Assembly (NCBI RefSeq): GCF_010731295.1 | Contig: NZ_AP022579.1 | Span: 2,666,001 to 2,730,000, forward strand | DNA: 64,000 nt | Source of the DNA: Mycolicibacterium boenickei | Lineage (GTDB): Bacteria; Actinomycetota; Actinomycetes; Mycobacteriales; Mycobacteriaceae | Direction of reading: 5' to 3' | Part shown: one piece after another, positions 37,486 through 46,686 of the stretch | Numbering within the stretch: the first letter of the stretch is position 1 | How the letters are laid out: each line of letters begins with the position of its first letter | The notes under the pieces: model-generated | What the model was told of the DNA's origin: nothing | The model's database searches: none | Seen by the model: the letters and a program-made list of their open reading frames with translations, nothing else | Translations under genes and position numbers: made by a program

Positions 37486-38634
37486 TTACTTGGCAATTAC
37501 CGGGGCGGTGTAGTTCGCGTTAGCCGAAATCTGCATCACTGACGCTGCGCCACGATGACGGACACCAACACCAAAACCACGGCTAAAGAACGAATCTTGA
37601 AGCGGGTAGCCAGGAACCTTGCCCTGAATCTGACGCAATCCCTGATAGGCCGCGTTCACGTGCTGGCGAACACCAATCACGTTGTTCGGGTGATTTGGGC
37701 CGTAGGTGGCAGCAACAGAGAAGTAACCCTCTGGCACGAAATCACTTTCGATGATCCACAGCGGGCCGTAGGAACCAGAAACCTTGAGGCCGTTGAACTT
37801 TTCCGGCGCAACCTGACCCACAAGATTCTCCGGCTGCAAGTAGGCCGGAGCGCCAGCCGACGGAATGTAGTCGTGTTTGGCCACAATGTCGGTTGCTGTC
37901 TCCTTGCCAGCTCGGAACGTAGAAATGACTTCACCTTGTGCGGGATTGACGAAAGCCAACAGTTGCGCGCCAGAATCCGCGTTGTAACCGTGTTCAGTCA
38001 CGTTCTTTGCGCAGGTCTCAAGATCACCGCTATCGATTGTGGCCGCCCCGCTAGTCGCGTAGTGCGTATGCGGTGCCGTGAACGTCTTGCCGAGATAGGC
38101 CGGTGGCACGATCGAATCACCGTTGTAGAGGCCGTAGCACGTGTGATTCCACTCGTTCAGTTCTGCGGTCGGAGAAAACAGACGTTCCAAAATGGTGCCC
38201 TGGACTAGCTTTTGATCGGCAGCAAGCGCGTAGTTGGCTACAGCACGAATCTGTTCGGCTGTGCTGTCTCGCAGGAACTTCCACGTAAAGCGGGTTGCCT
38301 TGTCGTAGTCGCGGAACGTGTAGCCAAGTAGCAGATGCTTGGACGGAGCGCGAACAGATTCCGGCTCACCGTATTCGCTTGCCAGCTCGAAACTTTCGTC
38401 ATTGGTTGCTTGCGGGATTGCGTCAGCAGTGTTGACAGTCCAGTACGAAAGCAGGTTCGTAATCGCAGACCGTTCCGCGTTCCACGCATCAAGCGCGGCC
38501 TTGACTTCACCCCAAATCAGATTTAGGTCTACGCCATCGGCAGAACGATTGACCAGAGTGTCACCCTCTGTGTTATAGCCGCCCTCTGCGCCAAACGGCG
38601 GATTTTCCAACAGGTTTCGGAACAGGTCAGACAT
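37486..38634 (-). CDS. Phage major-capsid-like protein
   Basis: The start I chose (38634, MSDLFRNLL) has GAAGGG about 9 bases upstream, giving 382 residues. The features suggest an HK97-like capsid subunit: an N-terminal helical region (SADGVDLNLIWGEVKAALDAWNAERSAITNLLSY), a central E-loop-like segment (YTFRDYDKATRFTWKFLRDSTAEQIRAVANYALAADQKLVQGTILERLF) and a C-terminal beta-rich part (DSFFSRGFGVGVRHRGAASVMQISANANYTAP). A truncated homologue is at 49293-49541. The assignment is by overall look, without search; an encapsulin-like shell protein is an alternative. Confidence 0.6.
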   Translation of the reverse strand: MSDLFRNLLENPPFGAEGGYNTEGDTLVNRSADGVDLNLIWGEVKAALDAWNAERSAITNLLSYWTVNTADAIPQATNDESFELASEYGEPESVRAPSKHLLLGYTFRDYDKATRFTWKFLRDSTAEQIRAVANYALAADQKLVQGTILERLFSPTAELNEWNHTCYGLYNGDSIVPPAYLGKTFTAPHTHYATSGAATIDSGDLETCAKNVTEHGYNADSGAQLLAFVNPAQGEVISTFRAGKETATDIVAKHDYIPSAGAPAYLQPENLVGQVAPEKFNGLKVSGSYGPLWIIESDFVPEGYFSVAATYGPNHPNNVIGVRQHVNAAYQGLRQIQGKVPGYPLQDSFFSRGFGVGVRHRGAASVMQISANANYTAPVIAK

Positions 38635-38948
38635 TGGTGGAATCCCTTCAAAGCTTGCTTGATTGGCAGAACCGTCCGCGCTAGTGAATCGGCCTGAAAG
38701 GTAAGTAAAGAACCGATTCACTAGGCGACGGCGCGAAAATGACTCGCTAGGGGAGACTTACAGGACTCACACCATGCCCGTAATCGCATTGTGCGCCAAT
38801 GCGTCCCGCTGGTCAACGCCATGCGTCAACGGCGCGCCGTCCCGAAGTGGTTGCCTCCCAACGCGTCCCGTGGCACTCTGGGTGTCGGGTCGATAGAGGC
38901 CGTTACCCCGTTATCTACGTGGGTTTTTCAATCCGAAAGGCAATCAAT
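38635..38948. promoter_or_regulatory. Divergent promoter region between capsid-like gene and excisionase-like gene
   Basis: This 314-base gap separates the leftward capsid cassette from the rightward replication/integration set. Bases 38795-38880 hold repeated short blocks of the form GCGTCCCG (twice) and GCCGTCCCG, plus ACGCCATGCGTCAACG. The layout is that of a lysogeny/lysis or copy-control switch. No repressor gene of the phage CI type is visible in this gap. No ORF here is convincing. Confidence 0.45.
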
Positions 38949-39173
38949 ATGTCTCGCATTGCTGGCGCGACGGTCGATCAAGAGTTCTTTGATTGTGCCG
39001 ACGTCGTGACCTACTTGCACGGCAAGGGTCTAAAACACATCACAGAGCGCAGCGTTGTACGCGCAACTTACGAGGGTCGAAAGCTGTTGAAATCAACCCG
39101 AATCGGTGCCCGTACCTATTGGGCGCGTGAAGACATTGACGCATGGATCAAACGACTTAGGAACCAAGCATGA
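38949..39173 (+). CDS. Excisionase-like helix-turn-helix protein
   Basis: The ATG at 38949 follows AAAGG and gives 74 residues. TERSVVRATYEGRKLLKSTRIGARTYWAREDIDAWIKRL has the AlpA/Xis-like winged HTH pattern of the helix_turn_helix_17 family, including the R-x-G-x-R-(T/W)-Y-W and DIDAWI tail. Such proteins direct integrase to excision. It is followed by, and overlaps by four bases, the 221-residue gene. The integrase itself is 6 kb away at the right end. Confidence 0.75.
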   Translation: MSRIAGATVDQEFFDCADVVTYLHGKGLKHITERSVVRATYEGRKLLKSTRIGARTYWAREDIDAWIKRLRNQA

Positions 39174-39835
39174 GCTTTGAACAGGACACACAACACCGCA
39201 TCAACCAAACGCTTGCCAAAGCTGGCGTAGCCGTCGTGATGCCGGATGATTGGGATTACGTAACAAAGCTGGCCGATGGTTTAGGGCAGAACGATTTCGT
39301 CCAATTGACCTGGCTTGACCAGGATTCAGATGCGACTGCTCTCGCTGCTGAAAAGATCATGAACCATCTTGCAACTGTGGGTATCGGGTTCCCGGAGTAT
39401 GGGATTCAGCCAAACCCGCACGGCCACACAGAGATTGCAGAGCATCGCGGGCCGCAGTATGACCCGGCAGACCCGATGACACAGAACCGGTTGTATGGCT
39501 TGCTTGCCGGTCTACCGGGCCAACTTATCCCGTTGTCCAGTGAGTACACATGGAAAGACGTTGTGAACGAACGGCTTCCGCACTATCACAAGTGCGACAT
39601 TGGAATCTCGCGGGATTGCATGGCAGACAACGCGGTAATCCGGTTTCCCGTGAAGCTAGGCGAAATTGTGGTGATCTTTGCGAGCTGTCAGCAATGCCGT
39701 AAGTGGTTCGATCTTGACGGCTTTGATCGGAGATTGAACCAACGGCGGCCAATCAACACGCAGAGGCATCACGACCGGCTACTAGACATGATGCATGACG
39801 CGCTACCCAGCGCAGATAATGAACTGGATTGCTAA
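39170..39835 (+). CDS. 221-residue element protein of unknown function
   Basis: The ATG overlaps the excisionase stop by four bases (ATGA), so the two are co-translated. The protein is soluble, has several Cys/His (YHKCDIGISRDCM, ASCQQCRKWFDLD) that may bind zinc, and no motif I recognise. The hairpin at 39856-39895 follows its stop, so the operon seems to end here before the primase-helicase gene. Confidence 0.6.
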   Translation: MSFEQDTQHRINQTLAKAGVAVVMPDDWDYVTKLADGLGQNDFVQLTWLDQDSDATALAAEKIMNHLATVGIGFPEYGIQPNPHGHTEIAEHRGPQYDPADPMTQNRLYGLLAGLPGQLIPLSSEYTWKDVVNERLPHYHKCDIGISRDCMADNAVIRFPVKLGEIVVIFASCQQCRKWFDLDGFDRRLNQRRPINTQRHHDRLLDMMHDALPSADNELDC

Positions 39836-39855
39836 TCATGTTGGACCACAACGCA

Positions 39856-39895
39856 AAGAACCGCCCCAAAGCTTCCTTTCAATGGGGCGGTTCTT
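39856..39895 (+). terminator. Strong hairpin terminator between the unknown gene and the primase-helicase
   Basis: AAGAACCGCCCC (39856-39867) pairs exactly with GGGGCGGTTCTT (39884-39895), a 12-base stem with a 16-base loop. The downstream sequence TTCTACT has only a weak U-tract. Confidence 0.65.
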
Positions 39896-39969
39896 CTACT
39901 GCGCGAATCGAATCGATTCGTGGTCACGCCAACACTAATCACCCTTATGACCGAACTGAAGGTTGACCA

Positions 39970-42231
39970 ATGACCAGCGTACCCGCCAATCCCGTTGGTG
40001 TGCAATCACTTAGCGCAGACACGTTCGTGTCGTCCGCGATGCGCAATCATTCGCGCGGTTGGCATCCGCTGCCGGTTGGTCGGGTCGAAAAGGGGAACGA
40101 CCAACCGAAGTACAAAGCGCCGTGGTTCAAGGGTTTGACGGGATATGACGCAAAGCTGACCGATCCATCCGAAATCGAGGATTGGCCTCAACGTATTCGG
40201 AGACTGATAGACGAACACGGCGCGTCTGGCATCTTGTCGCTAGGCGTGCGGTGCCCAACGGATCGAATCGGTATCGACGTTGACCAATACGGGTCAAAGC
40301 GCGGCCTGGACCAACTACGCGAGCTTGAAGCCAAGTACGGGAAACTCCCCCCGGCCCCGGTAGTCACGGCTAGGGAGCTGTCTACCGGTAGCGGTATCCG
40401 TCTATTCCGTGTTCCCGATGGCTGGCACGGTAAGACACAGCCAGCCGAACACATCGAACTAATCCAGTGGTTCCACCGGTACCTAGTCGTTCCACCCAGC
40501 TTTCATTACTCCGGTAGTCGCTACCAGCGATATAGGTGTGATGGTCAGTTGGTGCGCTCTGGTGTCCTACCCGAATCAAAAGCCCTGCCGATGCTGCCGG
40601 ATGACTGGCTTGCCGGTCTTGCCGATCTGAAAGCCAGGGCGGGGGCAAGTGATGCCACAGCACAAGAGATTGCCGCGTTTGAAGCGAAGTATTCAAGCGG
40701 GCCGCAACCGATGGTTATCGACGCGATCATTGAAAAGACGTTCGGGTCTAACCCAAATCAGACCCGCAACGCGCTACGGGATGCACTGTGCTGGGCAGCT
40801 CGGGAATCAAAGGGTGGCCGGTACGGCTGGCGTAAGGCTCTGGGCAAGATTCGTGACGCTGCGGTTCTGTCCTACGCGAACCGTGGCCGCACGCTTGATG
40901 AAACCGAACTAGCTGACTTGATCGCTCTTGCCATCGGTGAAGTTCGGGACCAAACAGAGCGTGAACTTTGGCTACGTTGGCAACCCGATGAAGTGAAGCA
41001 AGGTATTGCAGATTTTGAGTCGTCATCGTGGGCGGGCAAGAAGAGGAAACAATCGAATATGGTTGATACAAACGATGATTGGGTCGAAGACGATTCGGCC
41101 GGCCTTGACCTTGACCCGTGGGATAAGTTCCCGTTGGTCTCATCGAAAACCCTTGCAGGAGAGATTGAACCCGCTAGATGGTTGGTTAAGGGTGTATGGA
41201 TTGAAAAATCTGCCGGTGTGGCCGCTGGAAAGAAGAAAGCTTTCAAGACGTGGCAGATGCATTCTATGGGTTTGGCCATTGCCAGCGGTCTACCGTTTCT
41301 TGACGAATTTGAAGTAGTCACAGGCGGTTCCGTGATCTATCTATCGGGTGAAGGTGGTCAAGATGAGTTCATGAGCCGCCATCAAGCCATCGGGGCTCGG
41401 TACGGCTTGAAGCCAAACGAACTAGAAGACTTGTCGTTTCACTCGTTGTTCAAGGTTTCGACACTCTCCGATCCAGAGTTCATGGCCGCGTTGAAACATC
41501 ACTTAGACGTCGTGCAACCCGTAGCTGTCTACATAGACCCTTTGTATGCCTATCACCCGAAAGACGTTGAAACCGGCAATGTTTACTCACGCGGGCCGAT
41601 GCTGGCGAAGATCAGGGAAGAGATCGAACCGTATGCCGCGCTCATCATCGGCGATCACATCAACAAGTCTGCCGATGACAACCGCCTAGACCTAGACGAC
41701 ATTGGTTTTAGCGGCATGAGCCAATGGGCCGATTCCTGGTGTTTGCAGAGCCACCGGACGGATTTCCAAAGCATCGGCATCGACAGCTACGCAAAGCTCA
41801 AGGTTGAATATGGCTCTCGTAGAACAGGTTCCATGCGCTATGACATTGACTGGCATCTGACTAGAGACATGTCTGACCACAACGTCATCAAGTGGGCCGC
41901 GTGCGACTGGTCGGTGGTTCACAACGCAGCTGACGCAATCACGGGCCGTTTCACTGTGCTTGCCGACGATGACGATTGCTTACGCGCGATTCAAGCCGAC
42001 GTTGACGCTAACCCCGAGACCAGCAAGACGAACACAATCACTCGCTTGCTAGCGGCCTACAAAGGGCGTTCACGTGACGGTTGGCGTGCGTTGTGGGACA
42101 GGTCGATTCGTGACGGTTACGTCGTCAGCACGAAAACCAAAGAGATTCGGCCCTATGGCAAGTCAACACGTGAGTATGAAGTGGAGCGATTCAAAACCGG
42201 CAGAGAAGTCGGAAAGGGCAACCAACGGTGA
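39970..42231 (+). CDS. Primase-polymerase / RepA-like helicase replication protein
   Basis: A 753-residue replication protein. The N-terminal 200 residues have the bifunctional prim-pol fold: ILSLGVRCPTDRIGIDVDQYG (catalytic acids), VVTARELSTGSGIRLFRVP and VVPPSFHYSGSRY. A central region is of the AAA_25/RepA helicase type: AAGKKKAFKTWQMHSMGLAIASGLPFLDEF (degenerate Walker A ending KT), GSVIYLSGEGGQ and PVAVYIDPLYAYHP (Walker B-like). It resembles the D5-like primase-helicases of phage satellites and plasmids. Its place next to iteron-like repeats suggests that the element replicates after excision. Confidence 0.75.
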   Translation: MTSVPANPVGVQSLSADTFVSSAMRNHSRGWHPLPVGRVEKGNDQPKYKAPWFKGLTGYDAKLTDPSEIEDWPQRIRRLIDEHGASGILSLGVRCPTDRIGIDVDQYGSKRGLDQLRELEAKYGKLPPAPVVTARELSTGSGIRLFRVPDGWHGKTQPAEHIELIQWFHRYLVVPPSFHYSGSRYQRYRCDGQLVRSGVLPESKALPMLPDDWLAGLADLKARAGASDATAQEIAAFEAKYSSGPQPMVIDAIIEKTFGSNPNQTRNALRDALCWAARESKGGRYGWRKALGKIRDAAVLSYANRGRTLDETELADLIALAIGEVRDQTERELWLRWQPDEVKQGIADFESSSWAGKKRKQSNMVDTNDDWVEDDSAGLDLDPWDKFPLVSSKTLAGEIEPARWLVKGVWIEKSAGVAAGKKKAFKTWQMHSMGLAIASGLPFLDEFEVVTGGSVIYLSGEGGQDEFMSRHQAIGARYGLKPNELEDLSFHSLFKVSTLSDPEFMAALKHHLDVVQPVAVYIDPLYAYHPKDVETGNVYSRGPMLAKIREEIEPYAALIIGDHINKSADDNRLDLDDIGFSGMSQWADSWCLQSHRTDFQSIGIDSYAKLKVEYGSRRTGSMRYDIDWHLTRDMSDHNVIKWAACDWSVVHNAADAITGRFTVLADDDDCLRAIQADVDANPETSKTNTITRLLAAYKGRSRDGWRALWDRSIRDGYVVSTKTKEIRPYGKSTREYEVERFKTGREVGKGNQR

Positions 42232-42294
42232 CGGCAGCAAACACTTTTCGGCCGATTTCGGGTCGTTGGCGCAGGTGGCCCGCACGGTCTGACC

Positions 42295-42503
42295 GCATCG
42301 CATCTTTGGGTTTGCCGGGCACAGTCTGCGGATGCCGTGCGGGCCGCATCGCATCTACGGCATCTAGTGCTCTACCTGCTGAAACATGCTGTGCGGCATC
42401 CGCAACACATCTTTTCGCCGAGCATAGCCACGCACAGGCGCAATGGCAGGCTTGCCATGCAGTGCGAGTGCTTAGGGCATCGCATCTCCGCACTGCATCT
42501 AGC
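42295..42503. repeat. Iteron-like GCATC repeats downstream of the primase-helicase
   Basis: The 11-mer GCATCGCATCT occurs three times, at 42295-42305, 42346-42356 and 42477-42487. The related GGCATCTAG and GCATCTAGC lie at 42359-42367 and 42495-42503. These lie in a 338-base gap (42232-42569) with no supportable gene. Repeated short sequence next to a replication gene is the usual sign of an origin. There is no AT-rich block, so unwinding would have to occur elsewhere. Confidence 0.6.
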
Positions 42504-42569
42504 TAGCAACGGGGTCGGGGCACCGAGAGTCATTGGGAAACAACACGATTGAATGAAGGGAAAGAGAAG

Positions 42570-42941
42570 ATGAGGGTAGAAGATCGGTACCGGGCCACAA
42601 CGGGAACTGTTCTAGCACTGAGTGATAACGGGGTAATGCTGTGTCCGTTCTGTTCTGACGATCTGACGCACGTTGACGAAATCTCTGCCGGTTACTTTCC
42701 TGGTGATGATTACGATCAAGGCGCAACATCGGCTAGCACTGCGACATTCGACGCGATGAACGGTGAGGTGCGTCAAGGGCCGACGACTGATTTGAGGTAC
42801 TCAGATAGGCGGCATTGGGTAGAGATTCACATTGATTGCGAAGTGTGCCACGGTGGAACGTTGGTCTTGGGTCAGTGCAAGGGGTTTACAGAGGTCTATT
42901 TGGTTCCGAACGTCAAAACGTCTGCGCGAGTGAGTAAGTGA
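42570..42941 (+). CDS. Small zinc-binding-like element protein
   Basis: The ATG at 42570 has GAAGGG 9 bases upstream and gives about 123 residues. Two Cys pairs, MLCPFC and DCEVCHGG, could form a zinc ribbon. No function is recognised; it lies at the start of a set of genes reading toward the integrase, and the next start is 11 bases downstream. Confidence 0.6.
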   Translation: MRVEDRYRATTGTVLALSDNGVMLCPFCSDDLTHVDEISAGYFPGDDYDQGATSASTATFDAMNGEVRQGPTTDLRYSDRRHWVEIHIDCEVCHGGTLVLGQCKGFTEVYLVPNVKTSARVSK

Positions 42942-42951
42942 CGGTCGTGCA

Positions 42952-43191
42952 ATGGTGAAGGATTCAGATCGGCGCAAAGCAAGACGACGGTTCAACACGT
43001 GGCAAACCAGAGTGAAGCAATTGGATGCCGAGCTGGCAGAAGTCGAATCGTTCGATAAGCCAACCGATGACGACATACGTAGACGCGAGCATCGGAGCAA
43101 CGTTGGCAAAAAGGGAGCTGCCGCACGTTGGGCCAAAACTGATGGGAAGTACCGAGCTAGAGAATCTAGTGAGAGTGAGGGTTTGACGTGA
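42952..43191 (+). CDS. Small basic hypothetical protein, 79 residues
   Basis: A highly basic protein (MVKDSDRRKARRRFNTWQTR followed by VKQLDAELAEVESFDKPTDDD) with an amphipathic coiled-coil-like segment and an Arg/Lys-rich C-terminus (NVGKKGAAARWAKTDGKYR). Its stop overlaps the GTG of the next gene by four bases. It may bind DNA, but no family is recognised. Confidence 0.55.
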   Translation: MVKDSDRRKARRRFNTWQTRVKQLDAELAEVESFDKPTDDDIRRREHRSNVGKKGAAARWAKTDGKYRARESSESEGLT

Positions 43192-44435
43192 GTACGGATT
43201 TCGATGGTGCGGATGACCAGGCCGTTGATACTGGCAAGCGAACCTATGAACAGAAAAGCAAGAACCCAAAGCGTCGGAATGCTAAGCGTCGTGCAAACTA
43301 TGCGCTGGACAAAATGCAAGAGATTGAGAACGAACTAGCCGCACTTGAAGGTAGGAAGCCAAAGGATGTAGTTGGTGAGTATATGCAGCGGAAAGCCAAA
43401 GAAGACAACACGATTGATGTTGAGGTAATCAGCGAAGATTGCCAGGATTTTTCGGACCAATCACAGGGCGAATCGGTGGATGACTGTGCGATCTCTCTAC
43501 CGGCCTTGCTTCCAAAAACGATTGGACCACAACAGGATTCAAATCAGATCGACGATCCAAGCGCGTCGAGTAACAACGGTGCGGCACAACAAGAGTCAGA
43601 CGGCCAGGAACCAACAGAGTACGTAAACCCCTATCCGTACTTGTCTGCCGATTGGTGGGAACACTGTGCGCCAGAGGAGAAATTGAGCCGATGCCGTGCA
43701 ATTTCGACCGATGGAACACGTTGCCGTCAGAAGTCGATTACCGGTGGTCGGGTTTGTCGGCATCATGGCGGCCTAGCTCCACACGTGAAGTTGGCCGCTA
43801 GAAACAGGATTGAGAACGCAGCCGATCAAATGGCAGAACAGTTGCTACGCATGGCAATTGATCCAAAGACTAAAGACAGCGTGAAGCTTGCCGCTATCCG
43901 CGATGCACTGGATAGAGCTGGACTTAAAGCGCCAGAGCAAGTGGTTGTGTCTGCCGGTCAATCGTCAGCGTTTGAAGACATTGCGCAAGACGTCGGGTAT
44001 TCGGGTATCCAACACACACAACCGGAATACATTGATAGTCAACGCGAGTCAATGAAAGTGCAACATGATTCAGACCCTTTCGGGCCAACGGAATCTAACC
44101 CGTTCGGTTCGTCGCGTTCGTCTGGGCAATCGAATCAAGCGGAGTACCAACAGGATTCAAACATCTGGAATGAAGGTACGGCATTCAATGATCCCGGTAG
44201 CTCACGAAAATCTCACACCGCCCCGGTGGATGGATTCGGAGCTGGTCAGCACGTCGGCACAGACCGCGATTGCGACGGCCTAGCTGCCCGTAGGAGAGCG
44301 TCACGCGAGCACTGGGATATGCAGTACCGGAGAACCGAGCACGTCACGGGAGAAGACGCCATAGAGGCCGCGAACGCTGCGAACCGTGAGGCCGGAGCGC
44401 TCAAGGCATTACCACCGGGCCGCAAACGTCGCTGA
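43188..44435 (+). CDS. Element protein with Cys/His cluster typical of actinophage genes near terminases
   Basis: The 415-residue protein (GTG start) has a coiled-coil N-terminus (ALDKMQEIENELAALEGRKP), a long acidic Ser/Gln-rich linker, then CRAISTDGTRCRQKSITGGRVCRHHGGLAPHVKLAARNRIENAADQMAEQLL. The C-x7-C...C-x2-HHGG-x-A cluster followed by a helix is a pattern I recall in many actinobacterial phage proteins, often beside terminase genes, but I cannot name it securely. The C-terminal 200 residues are low-complexity. It may be DNA-binding or virion-linked. Confidence 0.55.
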   Translation: MSTDFDGADDQAVDTGKRTYEQKSKNPKRRNAKRRANYALDKMQEIENELAALEGRKPKDVVGEYMQRKAKEDNTIDVEVISEDCQDFSDQSQGESVDDCAISLPALLPKTIGPQQDSNQIDDPSASSNNGAAQQESDGQEPTEYVNPYPYLSADWWEHCAPEEKLSRCRAISTDGTRCRQKSITGGRVCRHHGGLAPHVKLAARNRIENAADQMAEQLLRMAIDPKTKDSVKLAAIRDALDRAGLKAPEQVVVSAGQSSAFEDIAQDVGYSGIQHTQPEYIDSQRESMKVQHDSDPFGPTESNPFGSSRSSGQSNQAEYQQDSNIWNEGTAFNDPGSSRKSHTAPVDGFGAGQHVGTDRDCDGLAARRRASREHWDMQYRRTEHVTGEDAIEAANAANREAGALKALPPGRKRR

Positions 44436-44528
44436 CCTGTACGTTTGGTGCCAGTTGGTAGGGTGCAAGTGACGTTCTAAACGAGCGTCACCGAGCTACA
44501 CCAACGCCGCGAAATTGGAGGTCAGGCC

Positions 44529-45191
44529 GTGACGAAGGCCGGTAAACCATCGCTTAGACCGAAAGCGATTGGATACGTACGTGTGAGCACGAATCGCCAA
44601 GCGGATAACGGATATTCGTTGGACGCGCAACGGGATCGGCTCGAATCATTCTGCAAGGAAAGCGGTTACGAGCTAGTCAGCGTGATTCCTGACGTGATGA
44701 GTGGTCGGAAGACTGACAAGCTCTATGGCCGTGCTGCCGCTGTCGCTGCGATTCAAGCTGGAATTGCCGACGTGTTGTTACTGAACGCATTGGATAGGGC
44801 TACGCGAGACACGCTAGATGGTTTGGAGCTGATGAAGACAGCACAGGATGAAGGTTGGCGAATCGTCACGATCAAAGGCGAAGACAGCGAAGCGATTGGA
44901 AAGCTAGAGCTGACAATCAAGCTGGCGTTCGCAGAGCAAGAGCGCGAAAAGATCAGCGAGCGAACCAAGCAAGGTCTAGCGCGTGCCAAGCGTGAAGGTA
45001 AGGCACTTGGTAGGCCGTCCACTATCCCGCGTGCAACAGTTCGGCGAATCGTTGCGATGCGAGAGAACGACGGTCTTGGACCGAAGGCAATTGCAACGAA
45101 GCTGAACCAATCGAGAGTGAAAGCGCCACAAGGGGATACGTGGCATTACTCGACTGTTCGTAACGTTCTAGCCCGTGAAGGTGTCCTGTGA
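44529..45191 (+). CDS. Small serine recombinase (resolvase/invertase family)
   Basis: A 220-residue protein (GTG start) with the serine-recombinase N-terminus KAIGYVRVSTNRQADNGYSLDAQRDRL (catalytic Ser within RVS), LLLNALDRATRDTLDGLELM, AFAEQEREKISERTKQGLARAKREGKALGRPS, and a C-terminal helix-turn-helix (RATVRRIVAMRENDGLGPKAIATKLNQ). It resembles resolvases that separate multimers or invert segments rather than large phage integrases, which have 450 or more residues. It starts 38 bases before the integrase gene. Its target site is not identified. Confidence 0.8.
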   Translation: MTKAGKPSLRPKAIGYVRVSTNRQADNGYSLDAQRDRLESFCKESGYELVSVIPDVMSGRKTDKLYGRAAAVAAIQAGIADVLLLNALDRATRDTLDGLELMKTAQDEGWRIVTIKGEDSEAIGKLELTIKLAFAEQEREKISERTKQGLARAKREGKALGRPSTIPRATVRRIVAMRENDGLGPKAIATKLNQSRVKAPQGDTWHYSTVRNVLAREGVL

Positions 45192-45232
45192 TGACAGCTC
45201 TACGGCACGACACCAAAAGGACGGCCTGAATC

Positions 45233-46534
45233 ATGGCTTATGTACGCACGTTGAAGAACGGTAAGTATCAGGTGTGCTGGCGTGAGAATGCACGCGATGA
45301 CTACGGCGCACCGATCAAGGGCAAGTTCGTTCAACGAACCGAAACGGTTGATACCGAAAAGGCCGCTGAACGTCGCAAGGTGGCTATAGAAGTTGAGATT
45401 GAATCAGGCGGTCACCCGTCGGCATCGGCAGACCGTGCCAGCCAGCCACTAGCCCACTACGCACGCATGTATTTCGATGCTCTGGTGGGCCGTATCGATC
45501 AATCCACCCTTGACGGTTATCGAGAGCTGTACCGAGTTCACATCAAGCCGACGTTCGGTAATCGTCCGGTGTGTTCGATCCTGCCTAGCGACGTGGACAC
45601 CTGGACGTCGGGATTGATGGCAGGCCGTTCCGATTCGACCGTTAAACAAGCACTTGGCGTATTGCGCCGAATCATGCGTAAAGCTGTGTTGGATAAGGCC
45701 ATTGACGCTAACCCGACTACAGAGGTCAAAATCAGCACGTCCACCAAGCAACGCGCTGATCGGCAACCGTTCAAACATTGCCCGTTGAATGCTGGTCAGA
45801 TTGCAGCCGTTGCCGATTACATCAGCGCCGAACAGCGGAACCCGGTTTTTGGTCTTGCTGTGACGTTCGCAGGTTTCAGCGGCCTACGCGCTGCCGAGCT
45901 GCAAGGTCTCGAAATAGCCGATTTGGACCTGAACCCGGTCAATCCGTCCGTGAGCGTGAGCCGAACGAAGACACGGCGCAAGACGAAAGATTGCCAATGG
46001 ATCACGTCCACACCAAAGTCTGAGAAGTCGATTCGTACTGTGCCTTTGGATGGCTGGCTAGCTGCCGATTTGCGGGAGTACCTAACCAACGTTCACCCGA
46101 ACGCCGGTGATCCAACAGCCGTGCTGTTTCCGGGCCGTCTGAATCGTCACACCGCAAGCACTCTCAAGCGCAAGTTCTCTGACCCGTTGGACATGCTGGA
46201 TTGGGATAACCCGATTGTCTGCGATTTCGTCTATGAGACGAACTTCAATAAGGCTCTATCCAAGCTCGCTGAAACCGGTGTGCTGCCATCCGATCTGACC
46301 CGCGCACGCTGGCACGATCTAAGGCACAGCTTTGCGGTGATGAGTCTGTCCGGTGGAGAGCACTACATGCAGGTATCCAAATGGTTGGGTCACGCGACAT
46401 TCACGCTCACCTTGGACACGTACGGCGATTACATCTCTTCGGTTGAGGGCGGCAAAGCAGCACCGTTGGCGCGTCCGGTGGCTGTTACCGCTGCCAAGAC
46501 GAACGTTGTTCCGATTGGCCGTAAAGCGAACTAG
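45233..46534 (+). CDS. int: Tyrosine integrase of the tRNA-Leu element
   Basis: The 433-residue integrase has an N-terminal arm-binding-like domain (AYVRTLKNGKYQVCWRENARDDYG), a core-binding domain (SQPLAHYARMYFDALVGRIDQSTLDGYRELYRVHIKPTFG), and the catalytic domain with Arg in FAGFSGLRAAELQGLEIADLDL, the H-x-x-R box (WHDLRHSFAVMSLSGGEHYMQVSKWLGHATFTLTLDTYGDY), and a final Tyr. This is the enzyme that would recombine attP with the anticodon loop of tRNA-Leu. Its gene stands next to attR as expected for such elements. Confidence 0.92.
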   Translation: MAYVRTLKNGKYQVCWRENARDDYGAPIKGKFVQRTETVDTEKAAERRKVAIEVEIESGGHPSASADRASQPLAHYARMYFDALVGRIDQSTLDGYRELYRVHIKPTFGNRPVCSILPSDVDTWTSGLMAGRSDSTVKQALGVLRRIMRKAVLDKAIDANPTTEVKISTSTKQRADRQPFKHCPLNAGQIAAVADYISAEQRNPVFGLAVTFAGFSGLRAAELQGLEIADLDLNPVNPSVSVSRTKTRRKTKDCQWITSTPKSEKSIRTVPLDGWLAADLREYLTNVHPNAGDPTAVLFPGRLNRHTASTLKRKFSDPLDMLDWDNPIVCDFVYETNFNKALSKLAETGVLPSDLTRARWHDLRHSFAVMSLSGGEHYMQVSKWLGHATFTLTLDTYGDYISSVEGGKAAPLARPVAVTAAKTNVVPIGRKAN

Positions 46535-46686
46535 GGCAATCGAGAGCCAGCGAATGAACCGACGAACATTCATCGCGCATGGAGCGACTGACCGATTCAA
46601 TCTGAGCGCGCTGCTAGCAAACCGGCCTCAACAGCGGGCCAACAGCACCGAGCAGCACGACCCGGGCGTTTGCCAAGGTCAGCGCG

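Noticed and set aside
37486..38721. Longer start (38721) for the capsid-like protein
   Set aside because: The internal ATG at 38634 has a clear GAAGGG site; the 29 extra residues look like untranslated leader.
42295..42503. CRISPR array from the GCATCGCATCT repeats
   Set aside because: Repeats are only 11 bases, spacing is irregular (51 and 131 bases) and there are no cas genes. Iterons fit better.
42228..42552. Small frames in the iteron gap
   Set aside because: Both strands give only low-quality, repeat-driven sequence; no start with a good ribosome-binding site.
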